This document shows, piece by piece, positions 41,283-51,072 of a stretch of DNA of 64,000 nucleotides (position 1 is the stretch's first letter; each line of letters begins with the position of its first letter). Below the pieces are notes generated by a model. The model did not search any database and was not told the DNA's origin. It saw only the letters and a list, made by a program, of their open reading frames with translations. The DNA is from Palsa-892 sp035555855. Its GTDB lineage: Bacteria > Pseudomonadota > Alphaproteobacteria > Rhizobiales > Xanthobacteraceae. The stretch lies in assembly GCA_035555855.1 (NCBI GenBank), contig DATMGD010000048.1:1-64000 (forward strand). Reading direction: 5' to 3'. A program made the translations under genes and the position numbers.

Positions 41283-42062
41283 TTACTGCCGCGCGACGCT
41301 GCGAACCTCATTCAGCACAAAATTGCCGAAGCGCTTGCCGCGATTGCGGAACACCTGCAACGGCGTCTTGTCGACGAAATAGGTCAGCAGGATCGAGTCG
41401 CGCGTCTTTACTTCCGGCCCGACCGTGTCCACCGAGTGATAGGTGTCCTTGTCGACGGCGAAGGCGTAGCCGGTGTTCGGCGAGAACGACATCTGCGCGG
41501 CCTTGCGGTACGAGTTGTCGTCGTTCTTGGCGTTGAACACCGTGCCGACGTGATTGATCGACTCGTCGCGCGGCAGGTACAGCTGGATCGTCATGCCCTT
41601 CCAGTGCGTGTCGGGATGGACGCCGATTTTGTAGCCCGGAACGTCGCGCGTCAGGATCGGGATCGGATACATGCCGATGCGGTCGTAATTTTCGCCGTGA
41701 CGGCGCTGTAGTCCGGGCGCGAGCTTGCGGATGAACGCATCGCGCACCTTGTTCGCGCACAGCGCCTTGCCGACGAGATTCCACAGATCGCGCTTTTCCT
41801 GCGGCAGGTGGCGGATGTATTCGGGGAAGAGATCGATCTTCACGCGGGTGCCGCCGCCGTTCATCGTGCGCGTCGACTTGGTGCGGCCCGACATCGCGCG
41901 ATAGTCGTCGGCGACCGGCATCAGCTCCATCATCCGCGCGTAGGTGTCGGGGGGAAAGACATTCTTCAGCTCGAGATGAAAGAACGGCTGCTGATCGACA
42001 TGCGCATTGTCGATGGCGTTCGCGACGTGATCGATCACTCGGTTCAGTTCGGCTTTGTCCAT
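41283..42062 (-). CDS. 2-oxoglutarate/Fe(II)-dependent oxygenase-like protein
   Basis: This 259-residue protein has the signs of a 2OG-Fe(II) dioxygenase: His149 and Asp151 (VHPDTHW), a distal His209 (DTYHSVD) and Arg221 for the cosubstrate. The ATG at 42062 is chosen because upstream sequence is non-homologous intergenic DNA. Substrate is unknown; relatives act on small molecules or sugars in polysaccharide loci. It appears cotranscribed with the SDR gene. Confidence 0.75.
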   Translation of the reverse strand: MDKAELNRVIDHVANAIDNAHVDQQPFFHLELKNVFPPDTYARMMELMPVADDYRAMSGRTKSTRTMNGGGTRVKIDLFPEYIRHLPQEKRDLWNLVGKALCANKVRDAFIRKLAPGLQRRHGENYDRIGMYPIPILTRDVPGYKIGVHPDTHWKGMTIQLYLPRDESINHVGTVFNAKNDDNSYRKAAQMSFSPNTGYAFAVDKDTYHSVDTVGPEVKTRDSILLTYFVDKTPLQVFRNRGKRFGNFVLNEVRSVARQ

Positions 42063-42287
42063 GTCTGTAATCCGGCGCTTCGCTGCGGAAGGGTTGCCGG
42101 AATCACTAATGGAGCCGCTAGCGCCGCGCAAGGCTTTCGAATGCGCTGTGGAACTGACGGTTTTCGAATGATTCCAGCGTGTTGCGCCGAAGTCCGGCGC
42201 TGCTAAACTGGCCGCAACTGAGAAACCAAGAATACTGCCGGTCGTCGAGCGCGAAATGCGGCTCCGCCACGGCAGGAAAGGAGCGCC

Positions 42288-43388
42288 ATGGCGGACGAAC
42301 GCGCGGGGGGCGCGTCCGGCCTGCAAAGGCCAGCGCCGGCACGCAGACGCCGCCGGCGGTGGTCACATTTGCGGCAACAGGAGCGGCAGCAGAGCCGTCG
42401 CGCCGCGCCGGCGGAGCACTACTATGCGGCGCTCGATCTCGGCACCAATAACTGCCGGCTGCTGATCGCGCATCCGACGGAAGATTCCTTCCGCGTCATC
42501 GACGCCTTCTCGCGCATCATCCGGCTCGGCGAAGGGTTGTCGCGCACCGGGCGGCTCGCGGATGCGGCGATCGAACGCACTTTGGACGCTTTGAAAGTCT
42601 GTGCGCTCAAGCTCGGCCGCCGCAAGAATATCCGCGCCCGGCTGATCGCGACCGAAGCGGCGCGCGCCGCCGCCAACGGCGCCGAGTTCATCGCCCGCGT
42701 CAAGGATGAAACCGGGCTCTCGCTCGAGATCGTCGATCGCGAAACCGAGGCGCGGCTTGCGGCCTATGGCTGCGCGCCGCTGCTCGATCCCGGCGCGCGC
42801 GGCGCGGTCTTGTTCGACATCGGCGGCGGTTCGTCCGAACTCGTGCTGCTGGAAAAATCCGGCAGCGTCGATCGCGGCCCGCCGATCGCGAGCATGCGCG
42901 CCTGGACCTCGCTGCCGATGGGCGTCGTTTCGCTCGCCGAGCGGCATGGCGGCGAAGCCGTCACCTGCGAAACCTTCGAGGCGATGGTTTCGGAAGCGGT
43001 GCCGCTGGTGCGCGATTTTGCGCAGCAGGCGGGCGCCGAACGCATGCAGGATATTCATCTTCTCGGCACGTCCGGCACCGTGACGACGATCGCCGGCGTG
43101 CATCTCGAATTGCCGCGCTACGACCGCAAGCAGGTCGATGGCGTCTGGCTCTGCGCCAGCGAAGTCAACGCCGTCGTCGGACGCCTGATGACGACGAGCT
43201 ACGCCGAGCGCGTCGCACATCCGTGCATCGGCGCCGAGCGTGCCGATCTCGTACTCGCCGGTTGCGCGATTTTCGAAGCGATCCGCCGCGTCTTCCCGTG
43301 CGACCGCTTGCGCGTCGCCGACCGCGGCTTGCGCGAGGGCATGCTCGTGCAGTTGATGCGGGAAGACGATGCCTGGAAAAAGCAGTAG
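42288..43388 (+). CDS. Ppx/GppA family phosphatase
   Basis: This 366-residue protein has an Arg-rich N-terminal extension (about 1-45) followed by the ASKHA phosphatase fold with LDLGTNNCRLL and FDIGGGSSELV. The family hydrolyses polyphosphate or pppGpp. An AGGAG site precedes the ATG. It is followed 23 bases later by rlmE, a pairing common in Alphaproteobacteria. Confidence 0.9.
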   Translation: MADERAGGASGLQRPAPARRRRRRWSHLRQQERQQSRRAAPAEHYYAALDLGTNNCRLLIAHPTEDSFRVIDAFSRIIRLGEGLSRTGRLADAAIERTLDALKVCALKLGRRKNIRARLIATEAARAAANGAEFIARVKDETGLSLEIVDRETEARLAAYGCAPLLDPGARGAVLFDIGGGSSELVLLEKSGSVDRGPPIASMRAWTSLPMGVVSLAERHGGEAVTCETFEAMVSEAVPLVRDFAQQAGAERMQDIHLLGTSGTVTTIAGVHLELPRYDRKQVDGVWLCASEVNAVVGRLMTTSYAERVAHPCIGAERADLVLAGCAIFEAIRRVFPCDRLRVADRGLREGMLVQLMREDDAWKKQ

Positions 43389-43411
43389 CGAAAAAGCAGT
43401 AGCGAAAAATC

Positions 43412-44089
43412 GTGACCGACCGCCGCAAGAAAAAGCTCAAGCCATCGCGAAACCGCACGGTGTCGTCGCGGCAATGGCTGACGCGCCAGTTGAACGACCC
43501 TTATGTCCAGCGTGCCAAGAGCGAAGGCTATCGCTCGCGCGCGGCCTATAAATTGATCGAGATCGACGACAAGGCGCAGTTTCTGAAACGCGGCGGGCGC
43601 GTCGTCGATTTGGGTGCGGCGCCCGGCGGCTGGAGCCAGGTCGCGGCGGCGCGTGTCGGCTCGGAGAGCGGAAAAGGAAAAGGCGCGAAAGGCAAAGTCG
43701 TCGCGATCGATCTTCTCGATGTCGAGGCGATCCCCGGCGTCGAGTTCATGCAGCTCGATTTCAACGACGCCGATGCGCCGGAAAAACTGAAAGAGATGCT
43801 CGGCGGCCCTGCCGATGTCGTGCTTTCCGACATGGCGGGCAACACCACCGGGCATCGGCAGACCGACCACCTCAAGATCGTCGCGCTTGTCGAGATGGCG
43901 GCTGAATTCGCCCGTGAAGTGCTTTCACCCGGCGGCACGTTCTTGGCGAAAGTCATTCAGGGCGGCACCGAGCACACATTACTTGCCGAGCTGAAAAAGA
44001 ACTTCGCGACCGTGAAGCACATCAAGCCGCCGGCGAGCCGCGCCGATTCCGCCGAGCTTTATGTGCTGGCGCAGGGTTTTCGCGGCTAG
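43412..44089 (+). CDS. rlmE: 23S rRNA 2'-O-ribose methyltransferase RlmE (FtsJ)
   Basis: This 225-residue SAM-dependent methyltransferase has the RrmJ SAM motif VDLGAAPGGWSQ and the K-D-K-E catalytic tetrad (AAYKL, LSDMAG, LAKVIQ, ELYVL). It methylates the 2'-OH of a uridine in the A loop of 23S rRNA. It starts at GTG and ends four bases inside the convergent MFS gene. Confidence 0.95.
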   Translation: MTDRRKKKLKPSRNRTVSSRQWLTRQLNDPYVQRAKSEGYRSRAAYKLIEIDDKAQFLKRGGRVVDLGAAPGGWSQVAAARVGSESGKGKGAKGKVVAIDLLDVEAIPGVEFMQLDFNDADAPEKLKEMLGGPADVVLSDMAGNTTGHRQTDHLKIVALVEMAAEFAREVLSPGGTFLAKVIQGGTEHTLLAELKKNFATVKHIKPPASRADSAELYVLAQGFRG

Positions 44090-45504
44090 AGTTTTCCTGA
44101 CTCCGGCGGCGGTGCTTCGGGCGGCGGCGCGGCGGTGAGCGACGCGCCGGCGTCGATCGGCAGCGGCAGCAGCACGAAGAACGACGACACCGAGATCAGC
44201 GAGACGAGCAAAATCGCCCAGCTGAAATCGGCCGCGACCAGCATGGCATCGCCCCGGAAGTGGCGCGCGGCCTCGAGGCCGAGCGCGCCGATAGCAATAC
44301 CCGCCGTGATCGAAAGCTGTTGCGCGACGCTGGTGAAGCCCGTGGCCTTGCTCATGTCGCTGTCGCCGAGATCGGCGAAGGCAAGCGAGTTGATGCTCGA
44401 GAACTGCAACGAGCGGAAGAATCCGCCGATCAGCAGGATCGACAGGATGAACCAGTAGGGCGTGTCCACCCTGAACAATGCGCAGGCCGCGATGAAGGCC
44501 GACGCGATGCCGGTGTTGATGAGCAGCACGCGCTTGATGCCGAAGCGCCGCAGGATCGGCGCAACGCTCGCGCGCATCGCCATCGCGCCGGCTGCGCCCG
44601 CGAAGGTGAGCAGGCCCGATTGCAGCGGCGACAGCCCGAAGCCGATCTGAAACAGCAATGGCAACAGAAACGGCAGCGAGCCGACGCCGACGCGGAACAG
44701 CGAGCCGCCGATGACGCTCGCCCGGAAGGTCGGCACCGAAAGCAGCCGGAGATCGAGCAGCGGGAAGGGCGTCACCCGCGCATGCAGCACATAGGCGAAG
44801 GTGAAGGCGCCGCCGATGCCGAGCATCGCCAGCGAGATCGACGCCGGCATGAAAGCCTGGCCGATGGTCGTCAGGCCGAAGGCGAGCCCGGCGAGCCCGA
44901 TGCCGGACAGGATGAAGCCCTTGGCGTCGAGCGGCGGCACATAATCTTCGCGGATGTTCTCGATGAATTTGGTGGCGAGCAGCACGCCGAGAATGCCGAT
45001 GGGGATGTTGATCCAGAAGATCCAGCGCCACGAGAAATAAGTGGTGATGAAGCCGCCGAGCGGCGGCCCGATCATCGGCCCGATCAGTGCGGGCACGACG
45101 AGCCAGGCGAAGGCCGAAACGTATTCGTGCTTGGGAATCGAGCGCAGCACGACGAGCCGGCCGACCGGCGTCATCATTGCACCGCCGAGCCCCTGAATAA
45201 TGCGATAGACCACGAAGTCGAGGAGCGAAGTCGAGAAGCCGCACAGCACCGAGCCGATGGTGAAGACGACGATGGCGAGCCGGAACACCGTGCGCGGCCC
45301 GAAGCGGTCGGCCATCCAGCCCGAGATCGGGATAAAGACGGCGAGCGTCAGCAGGTACGAGGTCAGTGCGAGCTTGAGCGCGATCGGGTCTTCATGCAGG
45401 TCGGCCGCGATCGCCGGCAGCGCGGTGGAGATCACCGTCGAATCGAGGTTCTCCATAAAGAGCGCGCAGGCGACGATGAGGGGGACGATGGCGTTGGTCG
45501 GCAT
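44086..45504 (-). CDS. MFS transporter, DHA2 (EmrB/QacA) family
   Basis: This 472-residue transporter has fourteen predicted helices, the loop 2-3 motif GWMADRFGPR, an LDSTVISTALP motif in helix 1 and the GPPLGGF motif C of drug exporters. It probably exports toxic compounds by proton antiport; no adaptor (EmrA) gene is adjacent. Confidence 0.92.
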   Translation of the reverse strand: MPTNAIVPLIVACALFMENLDSTVISTALPAIAADLHEDPIALKLALTSYLLTLAVFIPISGWMADRFGPRTVFRLAIVVFTIGSVLCGFSTSLLDFVVYRIIQGLGGAMMTPVGRLVVLRSIPKHEYVSAFAWLVVPALIGPMIGPPLGGFITTYFSWRWIFWINIPIGILGVLLATKFIENIREDYVPPLDAKGFILSGIGLAGLAFGLTTIGQAFMPASISLAMLGIGGAFTFAYVLHARVTPFPLLDLRLLSVPTFRASVIGGSLFRVGVGSLPFLLPLLFQIGFGLSPLQSGLLTFAGAAGAMAMRASVAPILRRFGIKRVLLINTGIASAFIAACALFRVDTPYWFILSILLIGGFFRSLQFSSINSLAFADLGDSDMSKATGFTSVAQQLSITAGIAIGALGLEAARHFRGDAMLVAADFSWAILLVSLISVSSFFVLLPLPIDAGASLTAAPPPEAPPPESGKL

Positions 45505-45653
45505 GAGGCGGGTCGATCGGGTCGCGGCGGGAAATGGCTTGTTTAACGTCTGTTAGCGGCTTTCGTTCGCCTCGTCTGTACGCGCGGAAGCGGGGCAGTC
45601 TTGTTTGTCACGCAAAGCATTCCCACATTCTCCGGGCCGGAGGGAGGTAATCC

Positions 45654-45902
45654 ATGATTTATCTGCTCGCGATTCTGTTGCCGCCGCTTGCGCTGCTGCT
45701 CAACGGGCAGCCGTTCAACGCCATCTTCAATGTCGTGCTGATCGTGCCGTGCCTTATCCTCGGGCTGATCTTCCATCCGCTGTTGCTGGTTCCATCGGCG
45801 CATGCCGTGATCGCGATCTATATGGAGCGCGAGAAGCGCAAGCATCGCGAGATCGTCGATGCCATCCGCCAGCACGGCGCGCCGGAGGACTGGAAGAAGT
45901 AG
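45654..45902 (+). CDS. YqaE/Pmp3-like small membrane protein
   Basis: This 82-residue protein has two hydrophobic segments (about 2-20 and 27-48) in the Pmp3/YqaE arrangement followed by a charged C-terminal tail (EREKRKHREI). A GGAGG ribosome site precedes the ATG. Family members are stress-associated membrane proteins; exact role unknown. Confidence 0.72.
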   Translation: MIYLLAILLPPLALLLNGQPFNAIFNVVLIVPCLILGLIFHPLLLVPSAHAVIAIYMEREKRKHREIVDAIRQHGAPEDWKK

Positions 45903-46782
45903 GCAGCCGTTCGCGTTACCGCGCGAGGATTTTTCCTGCCGGATCATCGTCAGGCTGCCGAACCACTCTTTTTTTGCGCGAATGGGGTAAACCCCAAGCG
46001 CGCGCAAATAAAACGAGGGCGGCGCGGGACGCCGGAGACTTGCCGGTCTCCACGGCCTGATGTGCGAGTTGAGAAGAAGCACACCAGAATATGTACTCAC
46101 CGCAGTCGCCGGTTCGTAACCGGCATCCCGCGCGCGATGTTTGAGGCTTGCTCTGCTCGTACCCCCGGTGGTCCTACTGATTATACCCACCGCTATGATG
46201 CTCAGCTCCGGCTGTCGGCATGGTTGAGCCGCCAGACGAAGCCACCGGCATCCGTGGCGAGGAGAGGCCTCGCCGGGACCGCGCAGCTTGGGCCGCCATG
46301 TCAGGTTTGCGAACCCTTCATAGCCACCGCTCCCGATCCGCATTCCAAGACGCCTCTAGAAACGCCCCTCGTGGATCGAGACGAGGCAACAATAAGCCCG
46401 CCCGGACGGGTGGGGATAAGGTATCGGCAAATTTTTTAGTATTGGGATACGCTAGGAATTTAAGCAGTGATAGTTTCAGGTGCTGTTCATGCAAAGAACC
46501 GACCCTGCCCGCCGGGAAAGGGCGATAAATCGCATGATCGGGAGCCGAGCTGCGTAAAGCGTGTTACGGACATGAACGCAATTTGCTTGGCATTGGGGAG
46601 GCCGGCAGAAGCCCCGTGGTAATTCCGCATCCGAAAACACGCGAGTGTGACAAGGAAACAACAGGGGGCTTTTTATGCAATCGAGAGGGGAAAGCCCCTG
46701 ATATTCGCGCCCCGGATTCGATAGCTTGGAGGTGCTGGATTCTCCACCTCGAAACTGGGCGGAACCGGCTGGGGAGAATCAG
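45903..46782. other. 880-base intergenic region with repeat and hairpins
   Basis: No gene is supported. It holds the second 33-base repeat copy (46015-46047), a long GC-rich tract with no conserved frame, and an AT-richer right part leading to the barrel gene. The right part has a near-perfect inverted repeat CAGGGG(G)CTTT/AAAGCCCCTG (46662-46672 and 46691-46700) and a small GAGGTG/CACCTC hairpin (46729-46750), which may be leader structures. Confidence 0.6.
46015..46047 (+). repeat. 33-base interspersed repeat, copy 2
   Basis: Identical, in inverted orientation, to 11984-12016, 34 kb away. One frame again reads RAARDAGDLPV. The site is intergenic. Confidence 0.75.
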
Positions 46783-47730
46783 ATGAAAAAACGGGGTGTC
46801 GCTGCATTCGTGGCGGCGGCGTTTTATGTGGCCGGTTCGGGCGCGGCGAGTTCGCAAGCCCTTACCGATTTCAACAAGATGTATCAGGACACGCCATCGA
46901 TCTATGCGTCGGTCGGTGTTCTCACCATGCAGCGCAGCCGCCCCAGCGGCGGCACGACGGTCGCGGGAAATCCCGGCGGCACGCCGGCATTTCGCACAGC
47001 CAGGGATTTCGATTTCGGGTGGAACACCGGCATCGACGCAACGGTCGGTTTTCGCTTCTGGCGCACGGAAGCGCTCGAAGTCCGGTTCATGAATTTTGAG
47101 ACGCGCACCTCCGACAGTTTCGTCACGCCCGGCAATTTCATCGGCGCGGGCTTCACCGGGCCCGGCGGCACGAGCTTCCGGGGAGATGCCGAAACCAGCA
47201 TGCAGAGCTGGGAAATCAACTGGCGTCACCAGATGTCCGACCAGTTCACCGTTCTTGCGGGTGTGCGCCACATCAATCTGAACGACATGATGTTCTACAA
47301 ACTCAACGGCAATGTCGCGACCGGCAAATACAATTACCAGAACCAGTTGTTCGGCGCGCAGATCGGTGCGGAATGGGCGATCATGCCCGTTGCGAATCCG
47401 TTCCAGGTCAATATGTACGGCAAGTTCGGTCTTTATAATGTGCGCACTGAGGGCGGCATTTTCGAGTTTCAAGGCAACAATCCCATCGGCAGTTTCACCG
47501 CCAGCGAAAGAGACCATGTCTACGGAGCGGAAGGCGGCGTGACGCTCGGGTATCGCCTCTCGAGCACCGTGATGCTGCGCGCGGGCTATCAGGTGATGTG
47601 GCTGAATGACCTTGGTCTTGCCGGTAACGCCGCAAGCGTCAGCCTTCTCAATCCGAGCCTGCTGCGCGACGTCCATCGCACCGATATCGTTTTGCAGGGC
47701 TTCAATTTCGGAATGGCGATTGCATACTGA
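46783..47730 (+). CDS. Outer-membrane beta-barrel protein, family not recognised
   Basis: This 315-residue protein has a signal peptide (cleaved near residue 25, ASSQA) and alternating beta strands rich in aromatic and Gly residues, ending in Tyr (GFNFGMAIAY), as in outer-membrane barrels. The pattern recalls BBP7-type surface barrels but the family call is weak. GGGGAGAA precedes the ATG and a terminator follows. Confidence 0.75.
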   Translation: MKKRGVAAFVAAAFYVAGSGAASSQALTDFNKMYQDTPSIYASVGVLTMQRSRPSGGTTVAGNPGGTPAFRTARDFDFGWNTGIDATVGFRFWRTEALEVRFMNFETRTSDSFVTPGNFIGAGFTGPGGTSFRGDAETSMQSWEINWRHQMSDQFTVLAGVRHINLNDMMFYKLNGNVATGKYNYQNQLFGAQIGAEWAIMPVANPFQVNMYGKFGLYNVRTEGGIFEFQGNNPIGSFTASERDHVYGAEGGVTLGYRLSSTVMLRAGYQVMWLNDLGLAGNAASVSLLNPSLLRDVHRTDIVLQGFNFGMAIAY

Positions 47731-47765
47731 CCGAAACAAGCATCGCATCGTTTGCATATCGTTTG

Positions 47766-47790
47766 ACCCCGGCCTCGCGCCGGGGTTTTT
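47766..47790 (+). terminator. Intrinsic terminator after the barrel gene
   Basis: An eight-base stem (47766-47773 with 47779-47786), five-base loop and T-run. Confidence 0.88.
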
Positions 47791-47830
47791 GTTTGCTACG
47801 CTCAGTCTCAAAGTTCCGGGGAACAGTTTG

Positions 47831-48247
47831 GTGATCACGATACGACCTGCGACCGATAGCGAGGAGCAGGGCCTCATCGGCCTCTGGCAAGCCTGCGGCC
47901 TCATCGTGCCGCACAACGATCCCGTGGCCGATTTTCGCTTCGCCAAGCGCGGGCCGAATTCCGATGTGCTGGTAGGCGTGAGCGAAAGCGGCCGCATTAT
48001 CGGCAGCGTCATGGTCGGGCACGACGGTCATCGCGGCTGGCTTTATTATGTCGCCGCCGATCCGAATGCGCGCGGCGAAGGCATCGGCCGGCAAATGGCC
48101 ATCGCCGCGGAAGACTGGTTGCGCGAGCGCGGCGTTCGGAAGGTGCAGCTCATGATCCGCGAGACGAATACCGAGGTCGCGAAATTCTACGAGCGGGTAG
48201 GTTATAAAACCGAGCCGCGCGTCGTGATGAGCAAGTGGCTGAAGTGA
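47831..48247 (+). CDS. GNAT acetyltransferase, YpeA-like
   Basis: This 138-residue GNAT domain has the acetyl-CoA motif NARGEGIGRQM and the C-terminal FYERVGYK segment, closely following the YpeA group. The GTG at 47831 has a GGGGAACAG site and gives the normal length; longer frames run back through the terminator. Substrate unknown. Confidence 0.87.
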   Translation: MITIRPATDSEEQGLIGLWQACGLIVPHNDPVADFRFAKRGPNSDVLVGVSESGRIIGSVMVGHDGHRGWLYYVAADPNARGEGIGRQMAIAAEDWLRERGVRKVQLMIRETNTEVAKFYERVGYKTEPRVVMSKWLK

Positions 48248-48271
48248 GGCGAGCTTTGTCCGCCCGAATGC

Positions 48272-49045
48272 TCAACTAAATTTCCTGAAATCCGGCTTTC
48301 TTCTTTCCGCAAATGCCTTGAATGCCTCCGCCGCCTCCGGCGTTTTCAGGCGCTCGGCGAAGATCGCCGTTTCCTGTTCGATGACCGATGCGATTTCGTT
48401 CGAGTCGCGCATCAGATTTTTGATCGCCTTGAGCGCACCGGCGGGTTTCGCGGCGAGCCGATGCGCCGTCTCTCGTGCGCGCGCTTTCACCTCTGAAGCG
48501 GGCAGCGCCGCCGTCGCAAGACCGATGGCTTCCGCCTGCCGGCCGCTGATCGCATCACCGAGCGCGAATACCGCATAAGCGCGCGCGTGTCCGGCGCGGG
48601 CAGGGAGGAGAAGGCTGGAGGCCGCTTCCGGCACCAGCGCGAGATCGGCGAACGGCGCCGTGAGCTTCGCATCCTCGGCGATATAAACCGCGTCGCAATG
48701 CAGAAGCATCGTCAGCCCGATGCCGACGGCATTGCCCTGCACCGCGGCGACGAGCGGCTTGTCGAACCAGGCAAGCGCCTTGATGAACGGGTAGGCGGCG
48801 AGCGTGTCGGCGGGCTTCGCGCCGGTCGCGATCGCCGCAAAATCGCCGATGTCGTTCCCGGCGGTGAACATGTCGCCCTCGGCCTCCAGCAGCACCGCCC
48901 GGATCGCCGGCGTCTCCGCCGCGCGTACGAGTTCCTGCACCAGCGTGGCGTACATCGCGTTCGACAGCGCGTTCTTCTTGTCGGGCCGGTTCAGGGTGAG
49001 GGTAAGGACGCCATTATCTTCGGTAATGCGGACGGGTTCGGTCAT
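48272..49045 (-). CDS. Enoyl-CoA hydratase/isomerase family protein
   Basis: This 257-residue crotonase-fold protein has the CoA-binding and oxyanion-hole segments (GDMFTAGNDIGDF and QGNAVGIGLTMLLHCD). The second catalytic Glu of true hydratases is replaced in the PFADLALVPEAA region only in part, so isomerase or other crotonase chemistry is possible. No fatty-acid oxidation genes are adjacent. Confidence 0.87.
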   Translation of the reverse strand: MTEPVRITEDNGVLTLTLNRPDKKNALSNAMYATLVQELVRAAETPAIRAVLLEAEGDMFTAGNDIGDFAAIATGAKPADTLAAYPFIKALAWFDKPLVAAVQGNAVGIGLTMLLHCDAVYIAEDAKLTAPFADLALVPEAASSLLLPARAGHARAYAVFALGDAISGRQAEAIGLATAALPASEVKARARETAHRLAAKPAGALKAIKNLMRDSNEIASVIEQETAIFAERLKTPEAAEAFKAFAERRKPDFRKFS

Positions 49046-49289
49046 GTGAACTCAGTCATGGCTGCGGTTTTTTCGATTGGTTCATCCAGAAACACCGAAG
49101 CCTAGCCGCCGGACGGGCCCGTTTACCAGACATGCCCGGCAGATATGCCCTCCAGGCATGGCTTTTCGGGGTTCAAACACCCACTTACCCTTTTGCGTTG
49201 CCGGGTGGCCGTGCTAACCACTCTCGCCAACCCGGCGGCGATTCCGCCCGCCCGGCAGCATCCGGTAAGTATCCGGACCAGGAGTTGGC

Positions 49290-50792
49290 ATGACCCGTCA
49301 CATAGAGAACCATAACCGTGGCGGCCTCGTGCACGAGGCACTCACCTTCGACGATGTGCTCCTGAAGCCGGGCCTCTCCGAGGTCATGCCCTCCGACGCC
49401 GACATCCGCACCAATCTCACCCGCTCGGTTTCGCTCAATCTGCCGATCCTCTCCGCCGCGATGGATACCGTGACCGAAGCGCGGCTCGCCATCGCGATGG
49501 CGCAGGCCGGCGGCCTCGGCGTCATTCACCGCAACTTCTCGCCCGAGGAACAGGCCGAGCAGGTTCGGCGCGTCAAGCGTTTCGAATCCGGCATGGTCGT
49601 GAACCCCGTCACCATTCACGCCAATGCGACTCTCGAAGAGGCGCTCGCCGTGATGGATCGGCACGGCATATCGGGTCTGCCGGTCGTCGAAGGCGGCAAT
49701 GGCAAAGCAGGCAAGCTCGTCGGCATCCTCACCAATCGCGATGTTCGCTTCGCCGAAAACCGCAAGCAGCCGGTTTCCGAACTGATGACCAAGAGCGTCA
49801 TCACCGTGCGCGAAGGCGTGGATCAGGCGGAAGCCAAGAAGCTCCTGCATCAGAACCGCATCGAGAAGCTTCTTGTCGTCAACGCCGACTATCAGTGCGT
49901 CGGCCTCATTACTGTGAAAGATATCGAAAAGGCGGTCGCCAATCCCAACGCCTGTAAGGACGAGCAGGGACGGCTGCGCGTTGCCGCCGCGACGACCGTC
50001 GGCGACGGCGGTTTCGAACGCACCGAGCGCCTCGTCGATGCCGGGGTCGATGTCGTCGTCGTCGATACCGCGCACGGCCATTCGCAGCGGGTGCTCGACT
50101 CCGTCAACCGCATCAAGCGGCAGTCCAACAAGGTACAAGTGCTCGCCGGCAACATCGCGACGCGCGAAGGTGCGAAGGCCTTGATCGATTCCGGTGCGGA
50201 TGCCGTGAAGGTCGGCATCGGACCGGGCTCGATCTGCACGACGCGCATCGTCGCCGGTGTCGGCGTGCCGCAGCTCACCGCCGTGATGGACGCCGCCGAC
50301 GAAGCGGCGAAACACGGCGTTCCGGTCGTCGCCGACGGCGGCATGAAATATTCGGGCGATGTCGCCAAGGCGCTCGCCGCCGGCGCGCATTGCGCGATGG
50401 TCGGCTCGCTCCTCGCCGGCACCGAGGAAAGCCCGGGCGATGTCTATCTCTATCAGGGCCGCTCTTATAAGTCGTATCGCGGCATGGGCTCGGTCGGCGC
50501 GATGGCGCGCGGCTCGGCCGACCGTTACTTCCAGGCCGACATCAAGGACTCGCTCAAGCTCGTGCCGGAAGGCGTCGAAGGGCAGGTGCCGTTCAAGGGA
50601 CCGCTCGCGACCGTGCTGCATCAGCTAGCCGGCGGCCTGCGCGCCTCGATGGGTTATGTCGGCGCGAAAACGCTCGAGGAGTTCCGCAACAAGGCGCAGT
50701 TTGTGAAAATCTCGGGCTCGGCCCTGCGCGAGAGCCACGTCCACGACGTTACGATCACCCGCGAGAGCCCGAACTACCCGACGCGGCTCTGA
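49290..50792 (+). CDS. guaB: IMP dehydrogenase
   Basis: This 500-residue enzyme converts IMP to XMP with NAD+, the committed step to GMP. It has the TIM-barrel catalytic domain with nucleophilic Cys in GPGSICTTR (near residue 316), an inserted CBS pair (about 95-215) and the flap RGMGSVGAMARG. CAGGAG lies ahead of the ATG. guaA follows 4.1 kb downstream on the same strand with six genes between. Confidence 0.97.
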   Translation: MTRHIENHNRGGLVHEALTFDDVLLKPGLSEVMPSDADIRTNLTRSVSLNLPILSAAMDTVTEARLAIAMAQAGGLGVIHRNFSPEEQAEQVRRVKRFESGMVVNPVTIHANATLEEALAVMDRHGISGLPVVEGGNGKAGKLVGILTNRDVRFAENRKQPVSELMTKSVITVREGVDQAEAKKLLHQNRIEKLLVVNADYQCVGLITVKDIEKAVANPNACKDEQGRLRVAAATTVGDGGFERTERLVDAGVDVVVVDTAHGHSQRVLDSVNRIKRQSNKVQVLAGNIATREGAKALIDSGADAVKVGIGPGSICTTRIVAGVGVPQLTAVMDAADEAAKHGVPVVADGGMKYSGDVAKALAAGAHCAMVGSLLAGTEESPGDVYLYQGRSYKSYRGMGSVGAMARGSADRYFQADIKDSLKLVPEGVEGQVPFKGPLATVLHQLAGGLRASMGYVGAKTLEEFRNKAQFVKISGSALRESHVHDVTITRESPNYPTRL

Positions 50793-50808
50793 TTGTTTTC
50801 AAAAAATA

Positions 50809-51072
50809 TCAAGCGCGTCGGCGCGCCGGAATAACCTTCTTCCGGTGCCGCCTGAAGGCGACGATCGAGCGGTTGACGAGCCGGGTATAGTTCTCCTCGC
50901 CGCGCCGCGCCTCATTCAGCACGCAGAGCGAGAGCAGGGAACGATCTTCCTCTTGCTGCGCTTGTTGGTCATGGCAAACGACCTCCCAGGCGCGTTCGAT
51001 GACACGCGTCATCATCGCTACTTGCTCGGGATCGAAGGAGTCAGCGGGAACATGACGGATTGATATTGGCAT
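50809..51072 (-). CDS. Small hypothetical protein
   Basis: This 87-residue charged protein (MPISIRHVP start, Arg/Lys-rich C-terminus HRKKVIPARRRA) has no recognised family. The ATG at 51072 has a GGGACAGGG site; a longer frame is rejected. The pattern is like the short, conserved hypothetical proteins common in Bradyrhizobium relatives. The basic tail suggests nucleic acid binding, without direct proof. Confidence 0.6.
   Translation of the reverse strand: MPISIRHVPADSFDPEQVAMMTRVIERAWEVVCHDQQAQQEEDRSLLSLCVLNEARRGEENYTRLVNRSIVAFRRHRKKVIPARRRA

Noticed and set aside
39384..41711. A very long open frame (775 codons) antisense to the hydrolase-OsmC, SDR and oxygenase genes.
   Set aside because: It is a by-product of high GC third positions; the three minus-strand genes have clear family motifs and the antisense product has none.
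44260..45546. A 428-codon plus-strand frame over the MFS gene.
   Set aside because: Composition is Arg/Asp/Glu-rich shadow coding; the MFS helices on the minus strand are unmistakable.
45605..46060. A 151-codon frame overlapping the YqaE-like gene and the repeat.
   Set aside because: It is out of frame with the YqaE-like gene and its tail is the interspersed repeat.
46564..48012. A 482-codon minus-strand frame over the barrel and GNAT genes.
   Set aside because: Same GC-driven artefact; it crosses a terminator and two recognisable plus-strand genes.
49123..49240. A tRNA-like T-arm string (GGGGTTCAAACACCC).
   Set aside because: No matching acceptor, D-arm or anticodon arm could be drawn on either strand.
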